Notes: a model not told the origin generated them from the sequence alone. A stretch of DNA of 64,000 nt from DATAGF01 sp963835685 (GCA_963835685.1 CAWIGI010000018.1:1-64000); one strand, 5' to 3'; positions 44,946 through 55,291 are shown, counted from the first letter of the stretch. Numbers and translations are program-made.

Positions 44946-47199
44946 CTACGACTCGCCTACCTCGATGCGGAGGGACCAGGAGCGCAGGGTGCCCGTGTCG
45001 CGCTGGGCCAGGTCCCGCACGGACAGGCGCCACTCGCCGGCGATGGCGAGCCCCGCGAGCGCGGCGAGCCCCGCCGCGGTGGTGCCGTCCCAGGTGCGGA
45101 CAAGGTCGCGGGTGCCGCCGCCCTGGCGGTCGTGCAGGATCGCCGCCGCGCCGGTGGGCGCCAGGAGCTCCACCCGGAGGTCGCCGATCCAGGGATGCGC
45201 GATGTCGACGGACACCGTGACGAGCCGGGCGACGCCCTGCTCGGGGACCGCGATCGCGCTGTGTACGGCAGCCGCCGGCGCATCGGGGATGGCCAGCGCG
45301 GGCTCGGCCCGGTGCTCGATCGGCGCCGTTGCCGGCGCCGCGCCGACCTCGATGCTCCAGCGGGTGAGGCGGCCGGTGTCGCGCCGCTCGGCATCGGTCA
45401 CGTGGAGCGTCCAGGCCCCGCTCACCGGGCTCCCCAGGAGGGCTGCGAGCGGCGAGCCCTGCTCCGCGGAGTCCCAGGTGGCGCGAAGGTCGTCCCCGCT
45501 GTCGCCGGTGCGGTCGTGCAGGAACGCCCGCGCTCCGGAGGGGGCGACGAGCTCGACCCGGAGGTCGCCGATCCAGGGGTGGACGATCTCGAGCGAGACC
45601 CGGACCGCGTCCGCGGTCCCGGGCCCCGAGAGCGCGATTGCGCTCACCGCGCCCACCGGGTCGTCGTCCGGGATCAGGAGGTCGGCCTGGACCTCGCCCG
45701 CGAGCGGGCCGCCGGGAGCCGGGGCGCTGCCTGCGCGGAACCGGACCGCGGCCGCCGGCGCTCCGACGTCCGAGATCGTGAGCCCCGAGCCGGTCCCGTC
45801 CCAGAGCCGCGAGGACGGGGTCGTGGCGTCCGAGAGCACGGCCCCCGATCCGGCGCCGAAGAGGTCCCCGGCGTCGCCCGTGTTGCGGTTCCCCTCGAGG
45901 TCGAGGTGGCCGTCGGCCTGGAGCAGGGCGAGCTGGTAGTGGCGCTCCCGGGTCCCCTCCTCCCACTCGTTGGAGCCGAGCGTGTCGCAATGGAAGACCG
46001 CCAGGCCCGACGACGGTAGCGAGGCGTCGGTCCCGATGCGCGAGCGGTTCTCGACGATGAAGTACTCGTTCAGGCGCCCGGTGGGGGAGAAGCGGTGGAC
46101 GCGGCCGTAGTCGCCCTGGCGCAGCTCGTGCTCGCCGGGATCGAGCGGCACCACGTCGTCCGGCCAGCCGACCAGGTCGCGGAGGAAGCCGCTGATGGCG
46201 GCGGGCGCGCGGCCCTGGCCGAGGTGGTTGCCGGAGCCCATCAGGCAGAAGACGCCGACCCCCGCGCTCTTCTCGAAGTCGCCGTCGCGCTTGCCGTAGT
46301 CGTAGAGGTCGGGGAACCGGCACAGCAGGTGCCCGCTCTCGTGGGCGAACGTGCCGATGCTGAGGTCGACGGGGCTCCGCCCCATGCTGGAGATCTGGTA
46401 GAAGTGGGTCCGGATCCCGCCCGGGTAGCCGATGGTGCGCACCGAGTTGTGCGGCCACAGCTCGCCCTCGTAGAGCGTCCGGCCGGCGTACATGAGGTTG
46501 ATCGCGTTGAACGATCCCCTCGCCCCGCGAGTCGAAGTCGGCCAGGTCCACCCCGTGCGCCGCGACCGCCAGGTCGAGCGCCTCCTTCATCAGGGGCGTG
46601 GTCTTGTAGTGCTCGAGGGGCTGGCTGAGCTGGACCGGCCCCACGACCGTGTTGCGATAGTCGAGGCGTCCGTTCGACATCTCGAGGTAGTAGTCGCGCA
46701 CCGACCCGCGGTTGCCGTTGAGCGAGTAGCCCTCCTGGTTGAGGAGGGCGTCAACGTCCGCCGGGCTCACGGTGGCCTGGAGATCGGCGAAGTTGACCAG
46801 CACCGTGAGGCCGCGGACGACGCCGTCGCTGACGCGACGGCCCTCCAGCAGGCCGTCGTTCACCCCGACCGTGCGGAGGTGGTCGGAGGTCGCCGCGGAC
46901 TCCCGGGGACGCAGCTCGGCGTAGCGGCGGGCGAACTTCTCGTTGCGGACCTCCGGGGACTCGTGGAGGTGGGTCGGGATGCCGGGCGGGCACGGCTTGT
47001 CGATCGTCACCCCGGTCAACACGAAGCGGCCCCCGGCGACGGCCGCGTAGCAGTAGCGGCCGAGCGCCGTGTCGAACACGACGGTGTACCCGTCGAGGGT
47101 CTCGTAGCGCGCGTAGAACTCGTCGCCGAAGACCACCAGCCGCACCTGGGGCCCCCCGGGCTGGGGGAACGTGAGGGTCTCGCCGAAGATCGCGCTCAC
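44946..47199 (-). CDS. M6-family metalloprotease with two P-type domains, frame break near 46515
   Basis: About 750 residues. The zinc motif HESGH is in IGTFAHESGHLLCRFPDLYDYG, as in immune-inhibitor-A-like M6 proteases. A catalytic domain is followed by two homologous proprotein-convertase P-like domains (each with HPWIGDLRVEL and a terminal RRDTG/QRDTG-W-S segment). One extra base at 46515 breaks the frame between DSRGEG and SFNAINLMYAG. No signal peptide is seen from GTG 47199, odd for this normally secreted family. Confidence 0.85.
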
Positions 47200-47207
47200 C
47201 GGGGAGC

Positions 47208-47213
47208 AGTATC
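47208..47213 (-). promoter_or_regulatory. -10 element GATACT for the M6 protease gene
   Basis: On the reverse strand GATACT is followed by 8 nt and the GTG at 47199, which supports that start. Confidence 0.45.
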
Positions 47214-47249
47214 CGACAGGCGGGGTGCGCGTGGCGAGCCCGCTTTCCG

Positions 47250-47255
47250 TAGGTT
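47250..47255 (+). promoter_or_regulatory. -10 element TAGGTT for dapB (leaderless)
   Basis: TAGGTT is followed by 6 nt and the GTG at 47262. Confidence 0.55.
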
Positions 47256-47261
47256 TGCGGG

Positions 47262-47966
47262 GTGCAGAGCGTGTGCGTCTGCGGAGCCGCCGGGCGGATG
47301 GGCAGGTCGGTGGTCGCCGCCGTGGAGGCCGAGGGCGACATGCGCGTCGCCGCCGCCGTCAACCCGGCGCTGACGCCGGGCGAGGGGCGCTACCCGTCGC
47401 TCGCGCCCGCCCTCGAGGCCGGAGGGATCGACGTCGTGGTCGACTTCACCCAGCCCGAGGCCGTACTCGGCAACGCCCGCGGCGCCCTGGCGGCCGGCGT
47501 CCACGCGGTGGTCGGCACCACGGGCCTGAGCGAGGAGCAGGTCGCGGAGCTGCGCGGGCTCGCGGAGTCCGGGCCGGCGAACCTCGTGATCGCCCCGAAC
47601 TTCGCCGTGGGGGCCGTCCTGATGATGCGCTTCGCGGCGGAGGCGTCGCGGCACATGGCGCGCGCCGAGATCGTCGAGCTCCACCACGACGGAAAGCTCG
47701 ACGCGCCCTCGGGCACCGCGCTGCGGACGGCCGCCCTGATGGAGGGCGAGGTGCCCATCCATTCCGTGCGCCTGCCGGGCCTCGTGGCCCACCAGGAGGT
47801 GCTCCTCGGCGGCCTCGGCGAGACGCTGACGATCCGCCACGACTCGCTCTCGCGCGAGAGCTTCATGCCGGGGGTCGTCATGGCGGTGCGGGCGGTGCCC
47901 GACCGCCCCGGGCTGACCCTGGGGCTCGAGCCCATCCTCTTCGGCGACGACCGGCGGCCCGCGTGA
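47262..47966 (+). CDS. dapB: 4-hydroxy-tetrahydrodipicolinate reductase
   Basis: A 234-residue NAD(P)H-dependent reductase of lysine/diaminopimelate synthesis. Nucleotide motif GAAGRMGRS (residues 8-16), VDFTQPEA, GTTGLS, and the active-site ELHHDGKLDAPSGTA are all present. It supplies the cell-wall and lysine branch; the preceding enzyme, dapA, is 6.4 kb downstream. The stop overlaps the pyc GTG (GTGA). Confidence 0.95.
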   Translation: MQSVCVCGAAGRMGRSVVAAVEAEGDMRVAAAVNPALTPGEGRYPSLAPALEAGGIDVVVDFTQPEAVLGNARGALAAGVHAVVGTTGLSEEQVAELRGLAESGPANLVIAPNFAVGAVLMMRFAAEASRHMARAEIVELHHDGKLDAPSGTALRTAALMEGEVPIHSVRLPGLVAHQEVLLGGLGETLTIRHDSLSRESFMPGVVMAVRAVPDRPGLTLGLEPILFGDDRRPA

Positions 47967-50900
47967 CGCCTCGGGCGCCGAGACGGATCACCTCCGTCCT
48001 GGTGGCCAACCGCAGCGAGATCGCGATCCGCATCTTCCGGGCGGCGACCGAGCTCGGCATGCGGACCGTCGCGATCTACGCGCTCGAGGACCGCTTCGCC
48101 CTGCACCGCTTCAAGGCCGACGAGGCCTACCAGGTGGGAAAGGGCGCGGAGCCGGTGCGCGCCTACCTCGGCATCGAGGAGATCGTGCGCGTCGCGCGCT
48201 CGGCCGGCGTCGACGCGATCCATCCCGGGTACGGGTTCCTGGCCGAGAACCCCGAGCTCGCCGACGCCTGCGTTCGCGAGGGCATCATCTGGATCGGCCC
48301 GCCCAAGCGCGTGATGGAGCGCCTGGGCAACAAGGTCGAGGCGCGGGCGATGGCCGAGCGGGCCGGGGTGCCGGTCATGCCGGCCACGGAGCGCGCTGCG
48401 GCACGACCCCGCCGAGGTCCGGCGGCTCGCCGAGCAGGTCGGGTTCCCGCTCATGGTCAAGGCGAGCTGGGGCGGCGGCGGGCGGGGCATGCGGATGGTC
48501 CACGACCCCGCCGCCCTCGACGAGGCGGTCGAGGCCGGCCGGCGCGAGGCGCGCGCGGCGTTCGGCAACGACGAGCTCTTCCTCGAGCGCCTGGTCGAGC
48601 GGGCCTGGCACATCGAGGTGCAGATCCTCGCCGACCGGCACGGCGAGGTGGTGCACCTCTTCGAGCGCGACTGCACGGTGCAGCGCCGGCACCAGAAGGT
48701 CATCGAGATCGCGCCCTCGCCGCGCCTGGACCCGGCGGTCCGCGACGCGATCTGCGACGCCGCGGTCCGCCTGGCCCGCGAGGCGCGCTACCAGTGCGCC
48801 GGCACGGTCGAGTTCCTGCTCGACGCCGACAGCGGCGACTTCTACTTCATCGAGGTCAACCCACGGGTCCAGGTCGAGCACACGGTCACCGAGGTCGTGA
48901 CCGGCATCGACATCGTGAAGGCCCAGATCCGGCTGTCGGAGGGGGCGGCGATCGGGTCGCCGGAGAGCGGCGTGCCCCCGCAGGAGGAGATCCGGGTGAA
49001 CGGCTCGGCGATGCAGTGCCGCATCACCACCGAGGATCCCGAGAACCACTTCATCCCCGACTACGGGCGCATCACCGCCTACCGCGAGGCGACGGGCTTC
49101 GGCATCCGCCTCGACGGAGGGACGGCCTACTCGTCGGCGGTCATCACGCCCTTCTACGACTCGCTGCTGGAGAAGGTCACGGCCTGGGCGCCCACCCACG
49201 ACGAGGCGATCCACCGGATGGACCGGGCGCTGCGCGAGTTCCGCATCCGCGGCGTCAAGACCAACCTCCCGTTCCTCGAGGCCCTGGTCTCCCACCCGTC
49301 CTTCGTCGCCGGCGCCTACACCACTCGCTTCGTCGACGAGACCCCGGAGCTGTTCTCGTTCCGCCCCCGGCGCGACCGCGCCACGCGCCTGCTCAACTTC
49401 ATCGGCGACGTCCTGGTGAACGGCAACCCCGAGGCGGCCGGGCGGCCGGAGCCGGCGCACGTCCGCCTGCCGGCGATCCCCGCCGTCCCGCCGCGGGGCA
49501 GGGAGCCCGAGGGGAGCCGCGATCGGCTGCAGGAGCTCGGCCCCGAGGGCTTCGCGGCGTGGATGCGCGGGGAGCGCCGGCTGCTGCTGACCGACACCAC
49601 CTTCCGCGACGCCCATCAGTCGCTGCTCGCGACCCGGTTCCGCACCCACGACCTGGTCGGCCCGGTGCCCTACTACGCCCGCCACCTGGCGGGGCTGCTC
49701 TCGCTGGAGGCCTGGGGCGGCGCGACCTTCGACGTCGCCATGCGGTTCCTGCGCGAGGACCCCTGGGAGCGCCTGGCGCAGATCCGCGAGGCGGCCCCCA
49801 ACATCCTCCTCCAGATGCTGCTGCGGGCCTCCAACGCGGTCGGATACACCAACTACCCCGACAACGTGGTGCGCTACTTCGTCGCGCAGGCCGCCGATGC
49901 CGGGATCGACCTGTTCAGGGTCTTCGACAGCCTGAACTGGGTCGAGAACATGCGGGTGGCGATGGACGCCGTGCGGGAGTCGGGGATGCTCCTCGAGGCG
50001 GCCATCTGCTACACGGGCGACCTCTCCGACCCCACGCGCGAGAAGTACGACCTGGCCTACTACGTCCGGATGGCCAAGGACCTGGAGGCCGCCGGCGCCC
50101 ACATCCTCGGCATCAAGGACATGGCCGGGCTCTGCAAGCCGGCGGCCGCGCGGCTGCTGGTGGGCGCGCTGCGCGAGGAGGTCGGCATCCCGGTGCACTT
50201 CCACACCCACGACACCGCCGGCTCCGGGGTCGCGTCCGTGCTGGCCGCCGCCGAGGCGGGCGTTGACGCGGCCGACGCGGCGATGGACCCGATGAGCGGG
50301 CTCACCAGCCAGCCCAGCCTGGGCGCGATCGCCGAGGCCCTGCGGGGCTCCGAGCGCGACACGGGCCTCCCGCGCGAGGCCCTGACCCGGGTCGCCGACT
50401 ACTGGGAGGCGGTCCGGTCCAAGTACGAGGGCTTCGAGAGCGACATGCGGGCGGGCACCGCCGGGGTCTACGAGCACGAGATGCCCGGGGGCCAGTACAC
50501 GAACCTGCGCCAGCAGGCCCGCGCCCTGGGGATCGAGTCGCGCTGGCCCGAGGTGGCCCGGGCCTACGCCGAGGTCAACCGGATGTTCGGCGACATCGTC
50601 AAGGTGACGCCGACCTCGAAGGTGGTCGGCGACCTGGCCGTCTACATGGTCACCAACGACCTCACGCCCGAGCAGGTGCTCGACCCGGGGGTCGAGATCG
50701 CCTTCCCCGACTCGGTGGTCGAGTACTTCCACGGCGACCTGGGCCAGCCCTACGGGGGCTTCCCCGAGGCGCTGCAGGCCAAGGTGCTCAAGGGGCAGGA
50801 GCCCCTCCGGGTGCGCCCGGGGGAGGTGCTGCCGCCGGCCGACCTGGCCGAGGCCCGGGCCGAGGCCGAGCGCAAGGTGCGCCGCCACGTGACCGACCCC

Positions 50901-51461
50901 GAGCTGGCCAGCTACCTCATGTACCCCAAGGTCTTCGTCGACTTCGCCGACCACCATCGCCGGCACGGCGACGTGAGCGTCCTGCCGACCCCCGTCTTCT
51001 TCTACGGCCTCAGGCGGGACCAGGAGCTGTTCGTCGACATCGAGCGCGGCAAGACCCTGGTGATCCGCTTCCTCGCGGTCGGCGAGGCCGACGAGCAGGG
51101 TCAGCGCACGATCTTCTTCGAGCTCAACGGCCAGCCGCGCGAGGTGAAGGTCACCGACGGCGCCCTGACCCCGAGCGGGCCGGCCAAGCGCCTGGCCGAC
51201 GACGCCGACCCGGCGCACGTCCCAGCGCCCATGCCGGGCCTCGTCGTGGCGGTGTCGGCCCACGAGGGCGAGCGGGTCAGCCGCGGGGACCGGCTGCTGT
51301 CGATCGAGGCCATGAAGATGGAGACCGGCGTCTTCGCCGAGCGCGACGGGGTCGTCGAGGAGGTGCTCGTGACCGCCGGGACCCAGGTCGACACGAAGCA
51401 GCTCCTGATGGTGGTCGGCGGCGACGGCGCCGGGGGCCGGGGCGAGGACGACGACGGCTGA
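47963..51461 (+). CDS. pyc: Pyruvate carboxylase, frame break near 48395
   Basis: About 1165 residues. Biotin carboxylase domain with PKRVMERLGNKVEARAMAE, glycine-rich loop KASWGGGGRGMRM and EVNPRVQVEHTVTE; carboxyltransferase domain from about residue 530 (LLLTDTTFRDAHQSLLATR, GIKDMAGLCKPAAA); C-terminal biotinyl domain with Lys in EAMKMET. It carboxylates pyruvate to oxaloacetate. One extra base in GCGCGCTGCGGC (about 48391-48400) splits the N-terminal domain. Coupling to dapB fits oxaloacetate supply for aspartate-family amino acids. Confidence 0.93.
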
Positions 51462-51520
51462 GGCCGGGCGGCGGCCGCTGACCCCTCCGGTACGATTCGG
51501 CCAGCAACCCGGGGGGAGCG

Positions 51521-51928
51521 ATGAGCGACGGCTGGAGCAAGGTCGCCGGGAGCGACGTCGAGGAGCGCGAGCGCCGCGGCGGCGGGGCGGCGTCGCGCGA
51601 CATCGCGGGGAGCCTCGGCGCCGAGAACATGGTCCTGCGGGTGTGGCGCTACGGGCCCGGCCACGAGATGGCCTACCACCGCCACGGCACCCAGGAGGAG
51701 GTCTACCAGCTCATCTCGGGCGGGCCCCAGGAGGTTCTCGTCGAGGGCGAGACCGTCACCGTGCAGGACGGCGAGTGGCTCCGGTTCCACAAGGACACGG
51801 TGCGGCGCATCCAGAACCGCAGCGACCGCGAGGCGGTGTGGCTGACGATCGGCGCGCCGCCCGGGCCGGGCATCATGGACGGCATCCGCATCGACCCCGA
51901 GACGGGCGAGGAGATCCCGCGGAAGTGA
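51521..51928 (+). CDS. Cupin-domain protein
   Basis: A 135-residue conserved-barrel cupin. Motif 1 is MAYHRHGTQEEVYQLISGG with both His and Glu ligands and motif 2 is VQDGEWLRFHKDTVRRIQN. A full metal site is likely; the substrate is unknown. SD GGGGGGAG precedes the ATG. Confidence 0.87.
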   Translation: MSDGWSKVAGSDVEERERRGGGAASRDIAGSLGAENMVLRVWRYGPGHEMAYHRHGTQEEVYQLISGGPQEVLVEGETVTVQDGEWLRFHKDTVRRIQNRSDREAVWLTIGAPPGPGIMDGIRIDPETGEEIPRK

Positions 51929-51938
51929 GCGGCTAGGC

Positions 51939-52467
51939 ATGTGGGCCGCGCATCGTCGCCCTGGCGGCGCTGCTCGCGCGCCGCCACGGACCCAAGGTCG
52001 CGCAGCTGCTGCTGCTGAAGGCCCAGGCCTGGCTTGCCGACCCCGCCAACGAGGAGGCCAAGCAGGCCCTCCTGGCGCAGCTGCGGGCGATCGCCGGGAA
52101 GGCCGGGGGGGCCGCGGGGCGCATCAGCGCGGGGCTGGCGCGCGACGTCGAGAAGCGGCGCGTGTCGGTCGGGGCGTGGGAGCGAGACCTCATGGGCCTG
52201 CGCTACGAGATCGCCGACATGGCGCCGGGGCCGACGCGGCAGTCCGCCCTGATCGCCTACGCGTCCCAGGCGCGCGCCGGCGTCCACCTCATCACCGACG
52301 CCAAGCGCCCCGACGACGCCCGCCGCCAGGTGGTCGCGGCGCTGCGCTCCGAGCAGCGCATGCTGCGCGGGGACCGCCTGTCACCGGTGGAGCGCGAGCG
52401 GGCCCTCGCCGCCGTGGCGGACGCCCTCACCGCCTGCGAAGCCTCGCGGGAGGCCGCGCGGACGTGA
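51939..52467 (+). CDS. Unknown helical protein, frame break just after the start
   Basis: About 175 residues, alanine/arginine-rich and helical (VAQLLLLKAQAWLADPANEEAKQALLAQLRAIAG, DDARRQVVAALRSEQRML). The long frame has no ATG or GTG at its beginning. The ATG at 51939 reads MWAA in a neighbouring frame, and removing one base gives MWAAIVALAALLARRHGP. No family recognised. The stop overlaps the flavoprotein GTG (GTGA), so the two genes belong together. Confidence 0.65.
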
Positions 52468-53543
52468 GCTACGACGCGATCGTCTGCGGGGGCTCCTTCG
52501 GCGGGCTGGCCGCGGCGTCGCAGATCGGCGGCCGGGTGCTCGTGATCGACCGCCTGCCCATCGGCGAGGGGGAGACCTCGGCGTCGGCGGTCCCCCTCGC
52601 CTGCCTCGCGAACATGGACCTCCTGGGCTGCGTCGAGCAGGTGCACGCCGAGCTCGTCATCCACACGAGGCGCCGCACCCAGCGGCTGCGCTTCTTCGAC
52701 TTCGCCACCTTCGACTACCGGCGCTTCTGCACCGACCTCTTCGCGCGGACGGGAGCCGAGTTCCTCCAGGCGCGGATCACCGGCGCCGGCGACGGGGTCG
52801 TCCACACGAGCGAGGGCGTTGTCGAGGCCCCGCTCGTGATCGAGGCCGCGGGCTGGCGCACCTCGGCGCCGAAGGGCCGGGCCGCGCGGCGCGCGCGGGC
52901 ACCCCGCAAGAGCTTCGGCGTCGAGGCGCGCCAGCCGTTCGGCGGCGACGGCCTCCACTTCTACGTCGGGCCCAGCAACGGCAGCCGCCGCTTCTACTGG
53001 GTCTTCCCGGCCGGCGACCACGTACGCGCGGGCCTGGCCACCTACACCGGCCACTCGGCGCTCTCGCAGGACCTCGTCAACTTCCTCGACCGCCACGAGC
53101 TGGGCGAGCCGGGCGGTCAGCACGGCGGCTACTTCACCTCCCGCATGATCGACCCGATCCGGGACGGGATGTTCGTCGTCGGCGACGCGGCCGGGCAGTG
53201 CCTGCCCGTGTCGGGGGAGGGGATCCGGCCGGCGCTCGTCTTCGGCCAGCTCGCCGGGCGCCTGGCCGAGCGCGTGCGCCTCGGGGAGCTGCCGCTCGAG
53301 CAGGCCCTGTCGCGCTACCGCGCCTACGTGCTCTCGCGGGCGCGCGGCTACCGTTTCCTCGACCGCCTCCAGTCGGTGCTGAACGTGCTCCCCGACCCGC
53401 TCTTCGCCATGTTCGCCAGATCGATCGCGAGCGACCGCGTGCTGCCCTGGGCGGTGTCGCGCTACTGGCGGGTTGCCGACCCCGACCTGCTCACCCCGGT
53501 CCCGACGGCCGAGCCGATCCCCCTGGTGGCCTCCGCGGTCTGA
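52464..53543 (+). CDS. FAD-dependent oxidoreductase, geranylgeranyl-reductase-like
   Basis: 359 residues. FAD-binding motif AIVCGGSFGGLAAASQIGG at the N-terminus, the GD motif FVVGDAAGQCLPVSGEGIRPALVFGQLAG and a C-terminal helical part match the geranylgeranyl reductase/FixC-like family. These enzymes reduce isoprenoid double bonds or act on lipids at the membrane; the exact substrate is unknown. The spacing of the dinucleotide glycines is unusual (GGSFGG). Confidence 0.86.
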   Translation: MSYDAIVCGGSFGGLAAASQIGGRVLVIDRLPIGEGETSASAVPLACLANMDLLGCVEQVHAELVIHTRRRTQRLRFFDFATFDYRRFCTDLFARTGAEFLQARITGAGDGVVHTSEGVVEAPLVIEAAGWRTSAPKGRAARRARAPRKSFGVEARQPFGGDGLHFYVGPSNGSRRFYWVFPAGDHVRAGLATYTGHSALSQDLVNFLDRHELGEPGGQHGGYFTSRMIDPIRDGMFVVGDAAGQCLPVSGEGIRPALVFGQLAGRLAERVRLGELPLEQALSRYRAYVLSRARGYRFLDRLQSVLNVLPDPLFAMFARSIASDRVLPWAVSRYWRVADPDLLTPVPTAEPIPLVASAV

Positions 53544-53583
53544 TCGGCGGCGCGGGCGCCGAGGCCCCTGCCGGTCGAGCCCG

Positions 53584-53620
53584 TTGGCCAATTGGCACGC
53601 CACCGGTTGGCCAATTGGCC
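53584..53620. repeat. Paired TTGGCCA palindromes, 23-bp phase (copy 4)
   Basis: TTGGCCAATTGGCA (53584-53597) and TTGGCCAATTGGCC (53607-53620), 23 bp apart, spacer CGCCACCGG. The second unit extends to a perfect 18-bp palindrome GTTGGCCAATTGGCCAAC (53606-53623). It fills the gap between two convergent genes. Confidence 0.75.
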
Positions 53621-53642
53621 AACGGCGCCGGGGCGCCGACGC

Positions 53643-54347
53643 TCAGCGCCGCGGGCGGCCCCGGGCGGCGCGGTCCTCGGGGCTCATCAGGCTCGGCCCC
53701 ACGCGGGCGTCCAGCCAGTCCGTGACCGGTGCGGCGTCGGCCGCCACGCGGCGGGCGAAGGCGAGCGCCGCCCGCCCCTCCATGACCTCCTCGGGCGCGC
53801 GGGCGTAGACGATCAGCGAGGTGAACCGCAGCAGGTCGGCCCTGGGGTGGTCCCGCGGGACGCCTCGTGGGGTGCCCTTCAGGGCGGGACTCCCCAGCTC
53901 CAGACCGGCGTCCTCGGCGGCGTCAACGGCGGCCTCGAGCTCGGCGCCGCCGGCCTCGTCCAGCACGCCGGCGCGGTAGCGCTCGAGCTGATCGCGCGCG
54001 AGCCTGTAGTACCCGGTGGCCGCGAGCAGGCCGTCGGCGGAGACCTCGACGTAGAGGCCGGCCTCGCTGCCGGGGCGCGTCGCGATCCCGTAGCTCCTGG
54101 TCTTGAGGGGCGACTTGTCGCGGGAGAAGCGAACGTCGCGGTGGGGGCGGAACGTCCGCGCGTCGCCGCCCCAGCCGGCCGCCAGCTCGCCGAGCAGCGC
54201 CTCGAGGGGCGCCCGGACGTCCGCCTGCCAGGCGTCCTTCGTGGCGGCCCAGTACTCGCGCGAGTTGTCCTCCGCGAGGCCCTCGAACCACGCGACCGCT
54301 CGCGGGCCGAAGCCCGCGAATGGGGGCGTGTCCACGCCGTCCGCCAC
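53643..54347 (-). CDS. DUF2461 family protein
   Basis: A 234-residue protein: AWFEGLAEDNSREYWAATKDAWQADVRAPLEALL, RPHRDVRFSRDKSPLKTRSYG, VEVSADGLLAATGYYRLARDQLERYRAGV and LKGTPRGVPRDHPRADLLRFTSL are the DUF2461 hallmarks. Its biochemical role is unknown. GTG 54347 is supported by a -10 element 7 nt upstream. Divergent from dapA. Confidence 0.9.
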   Translation of the reverse strand: MADGVDTPPFAGFGPRAVAWFEGLAEDNSREYWAATKDAWQADVRAPLEALLGELAAGWGGDARTFRPHRDVRFSRDKSPLKTRSYGIATRPGSEAGLYVEVSADGLLAATGYYRLARDQLERYRAGVLDEAGGAELEAAVDAAEDAGLELGSPALKGTPRGVPRDHPRADLLRFTSLIVYARAPEEVMEGRAALAFARRVAADAAPVTDWLDARVGPSLMSPEDRAARGRPRR

Positions 54348-54354
54348 GCCTCCG

Positions 54355-54364
54355 AGGCTATACT
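54355..54364. promoter_or_regulatory. Overlapping divergent -10 elements of DUF2461 and dapA
   Basis: Reverse-strand TAGCCT (54355-54360) lies 7 nt before GTG 54347. Plus-strand TATACT (54359-54364) lies 7 nt before GTG 54372. The hexamers share two bases, so polymerase can serve only one direction at a time. Confidence 0.6.
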
Positions 54365-54371
54365 GCCGCCC

Positions 54372-55250
54372 GTGTTCGGCACGATCCTGACCGCGATGGC
54401 CACGCCGTTCGCCGGCGACCTGCGCGTCGACGAGCCCGCGGCGGCGCGCCTGGCGCACCACCTGGTGGAGCACGGCTCCGACGGCCTGGTGATCGCCGGG
54501 ACGACGGGCGAGGCGTCAACGCTGACCGACGAGGAGCAGGTCGCCCTGGTGCGGCTGGCCGTCCGCGAGGTCGGCGGAGGCCGCTCGACCGTCGTCGCCG
54601 GGACCGGCACGAACGACACCGCCCACTCGGTGCACCTCACCCGCATGTGCGCCGAGGCGGGCGCGGATGCCGCGCTGGTCGTGACGCCCTACTACAACCG
54701 CCCCCCGCGGGAGGGGATCGTCGCCCACATCGCGGCGATCGCCGAGGTCGGCCTGCCGGTAGTGCTCTACAACATCCCCGCGCGGACGGCGCTCAACATG
54801 CCCCCGGACCTCATCGCGGAGCTTGCCGGGATCCCGGGCGTGGTGGCGCTCAAGCAGGCGAACCCGGACCCGGGCGAGCTGCGGGCAGTCGCCGAGACCC
54901 CGCTCGCCCTCTACGCCGGCAACGACGACATGCTGCTGGACGTCGTCGAGGTGGGCGGCGCCGGCGTCATCTCCGTGACCTCGCACCTGGCCGGCGAGGA
55001 GATGGCCGCGGTCGCCGAGGACGTCCGGCGCGGGGACCTCGACGAGGCGCGCCGCCGTGACGCCGGCCTGGCCGAGTTGTACGCCGGCCTCTTCGTCACC
55101 ACGAGCCCCATCCTGATCAAGGCCGCCCTCGAGATGACCGGGCTCATCCCCTCCGGACGGCTCCGGCTGCCGCTCGTCGAGGCGACGCCGGTGCAGCGCG
55201 ACATCCTGCGCACCGTGCTCGAGCGCCGCGGCATCCTCTCGCGGGCCTGA
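54372..55250 (+). CDS. dapA: 4-hydroxy-tetrahydrodipicolinate synthase
   Basis: A 292-residue TIM-barrel aldolase. TTGEASTLT, catalytic Tyr in VTPYYNRPPREG, YNIPART and the Schiff-base Lys in VVALKQANPD are present. It condenses pyruvate with aspartate semialdehyde. Leaderless GTG. It is followed by RNase J 41 nt later, the common dapA-rnj pairing of Gram-positive bacteria. Confidence 0.95.
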   Translation: MFGTILTAMATPFAGDLRVDEPAAARLAHHLVEHGSDGLVIAGTTGEASTLTDEEQVALVRLAVREVGGGRSTVVAGTGTNDTAHSVHLTRMCAEAGADAALVVTPYYNRPPREGIVAHIAAIAEVGLPVVLYNIPARTALNMPPDLIAELAGIPGVVALKQANPDPGELRAVAETPLALYAGNDDMLLDVVEVGGAGVISVTSHLAGEEMAAVAEDVRRGDLDEARRRDAGLAELYAGLFVTTSPILIKAALEMTGLIPSGRLRLPLVEATPVQRDILRTVLERRGILSRA

Positions 55251-55291
55251 TCCTGGAGGCAGCGATCGCGAGCGACCGGGCCGGCGCCCGC

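Noticed and set aside
43446..46019. Continuous plus-strand frame of about 850 codons
   Set aside because: Only its 43860-44336 part looks like protein; the rest is antisense to the phosphatase and M6 protease genes.
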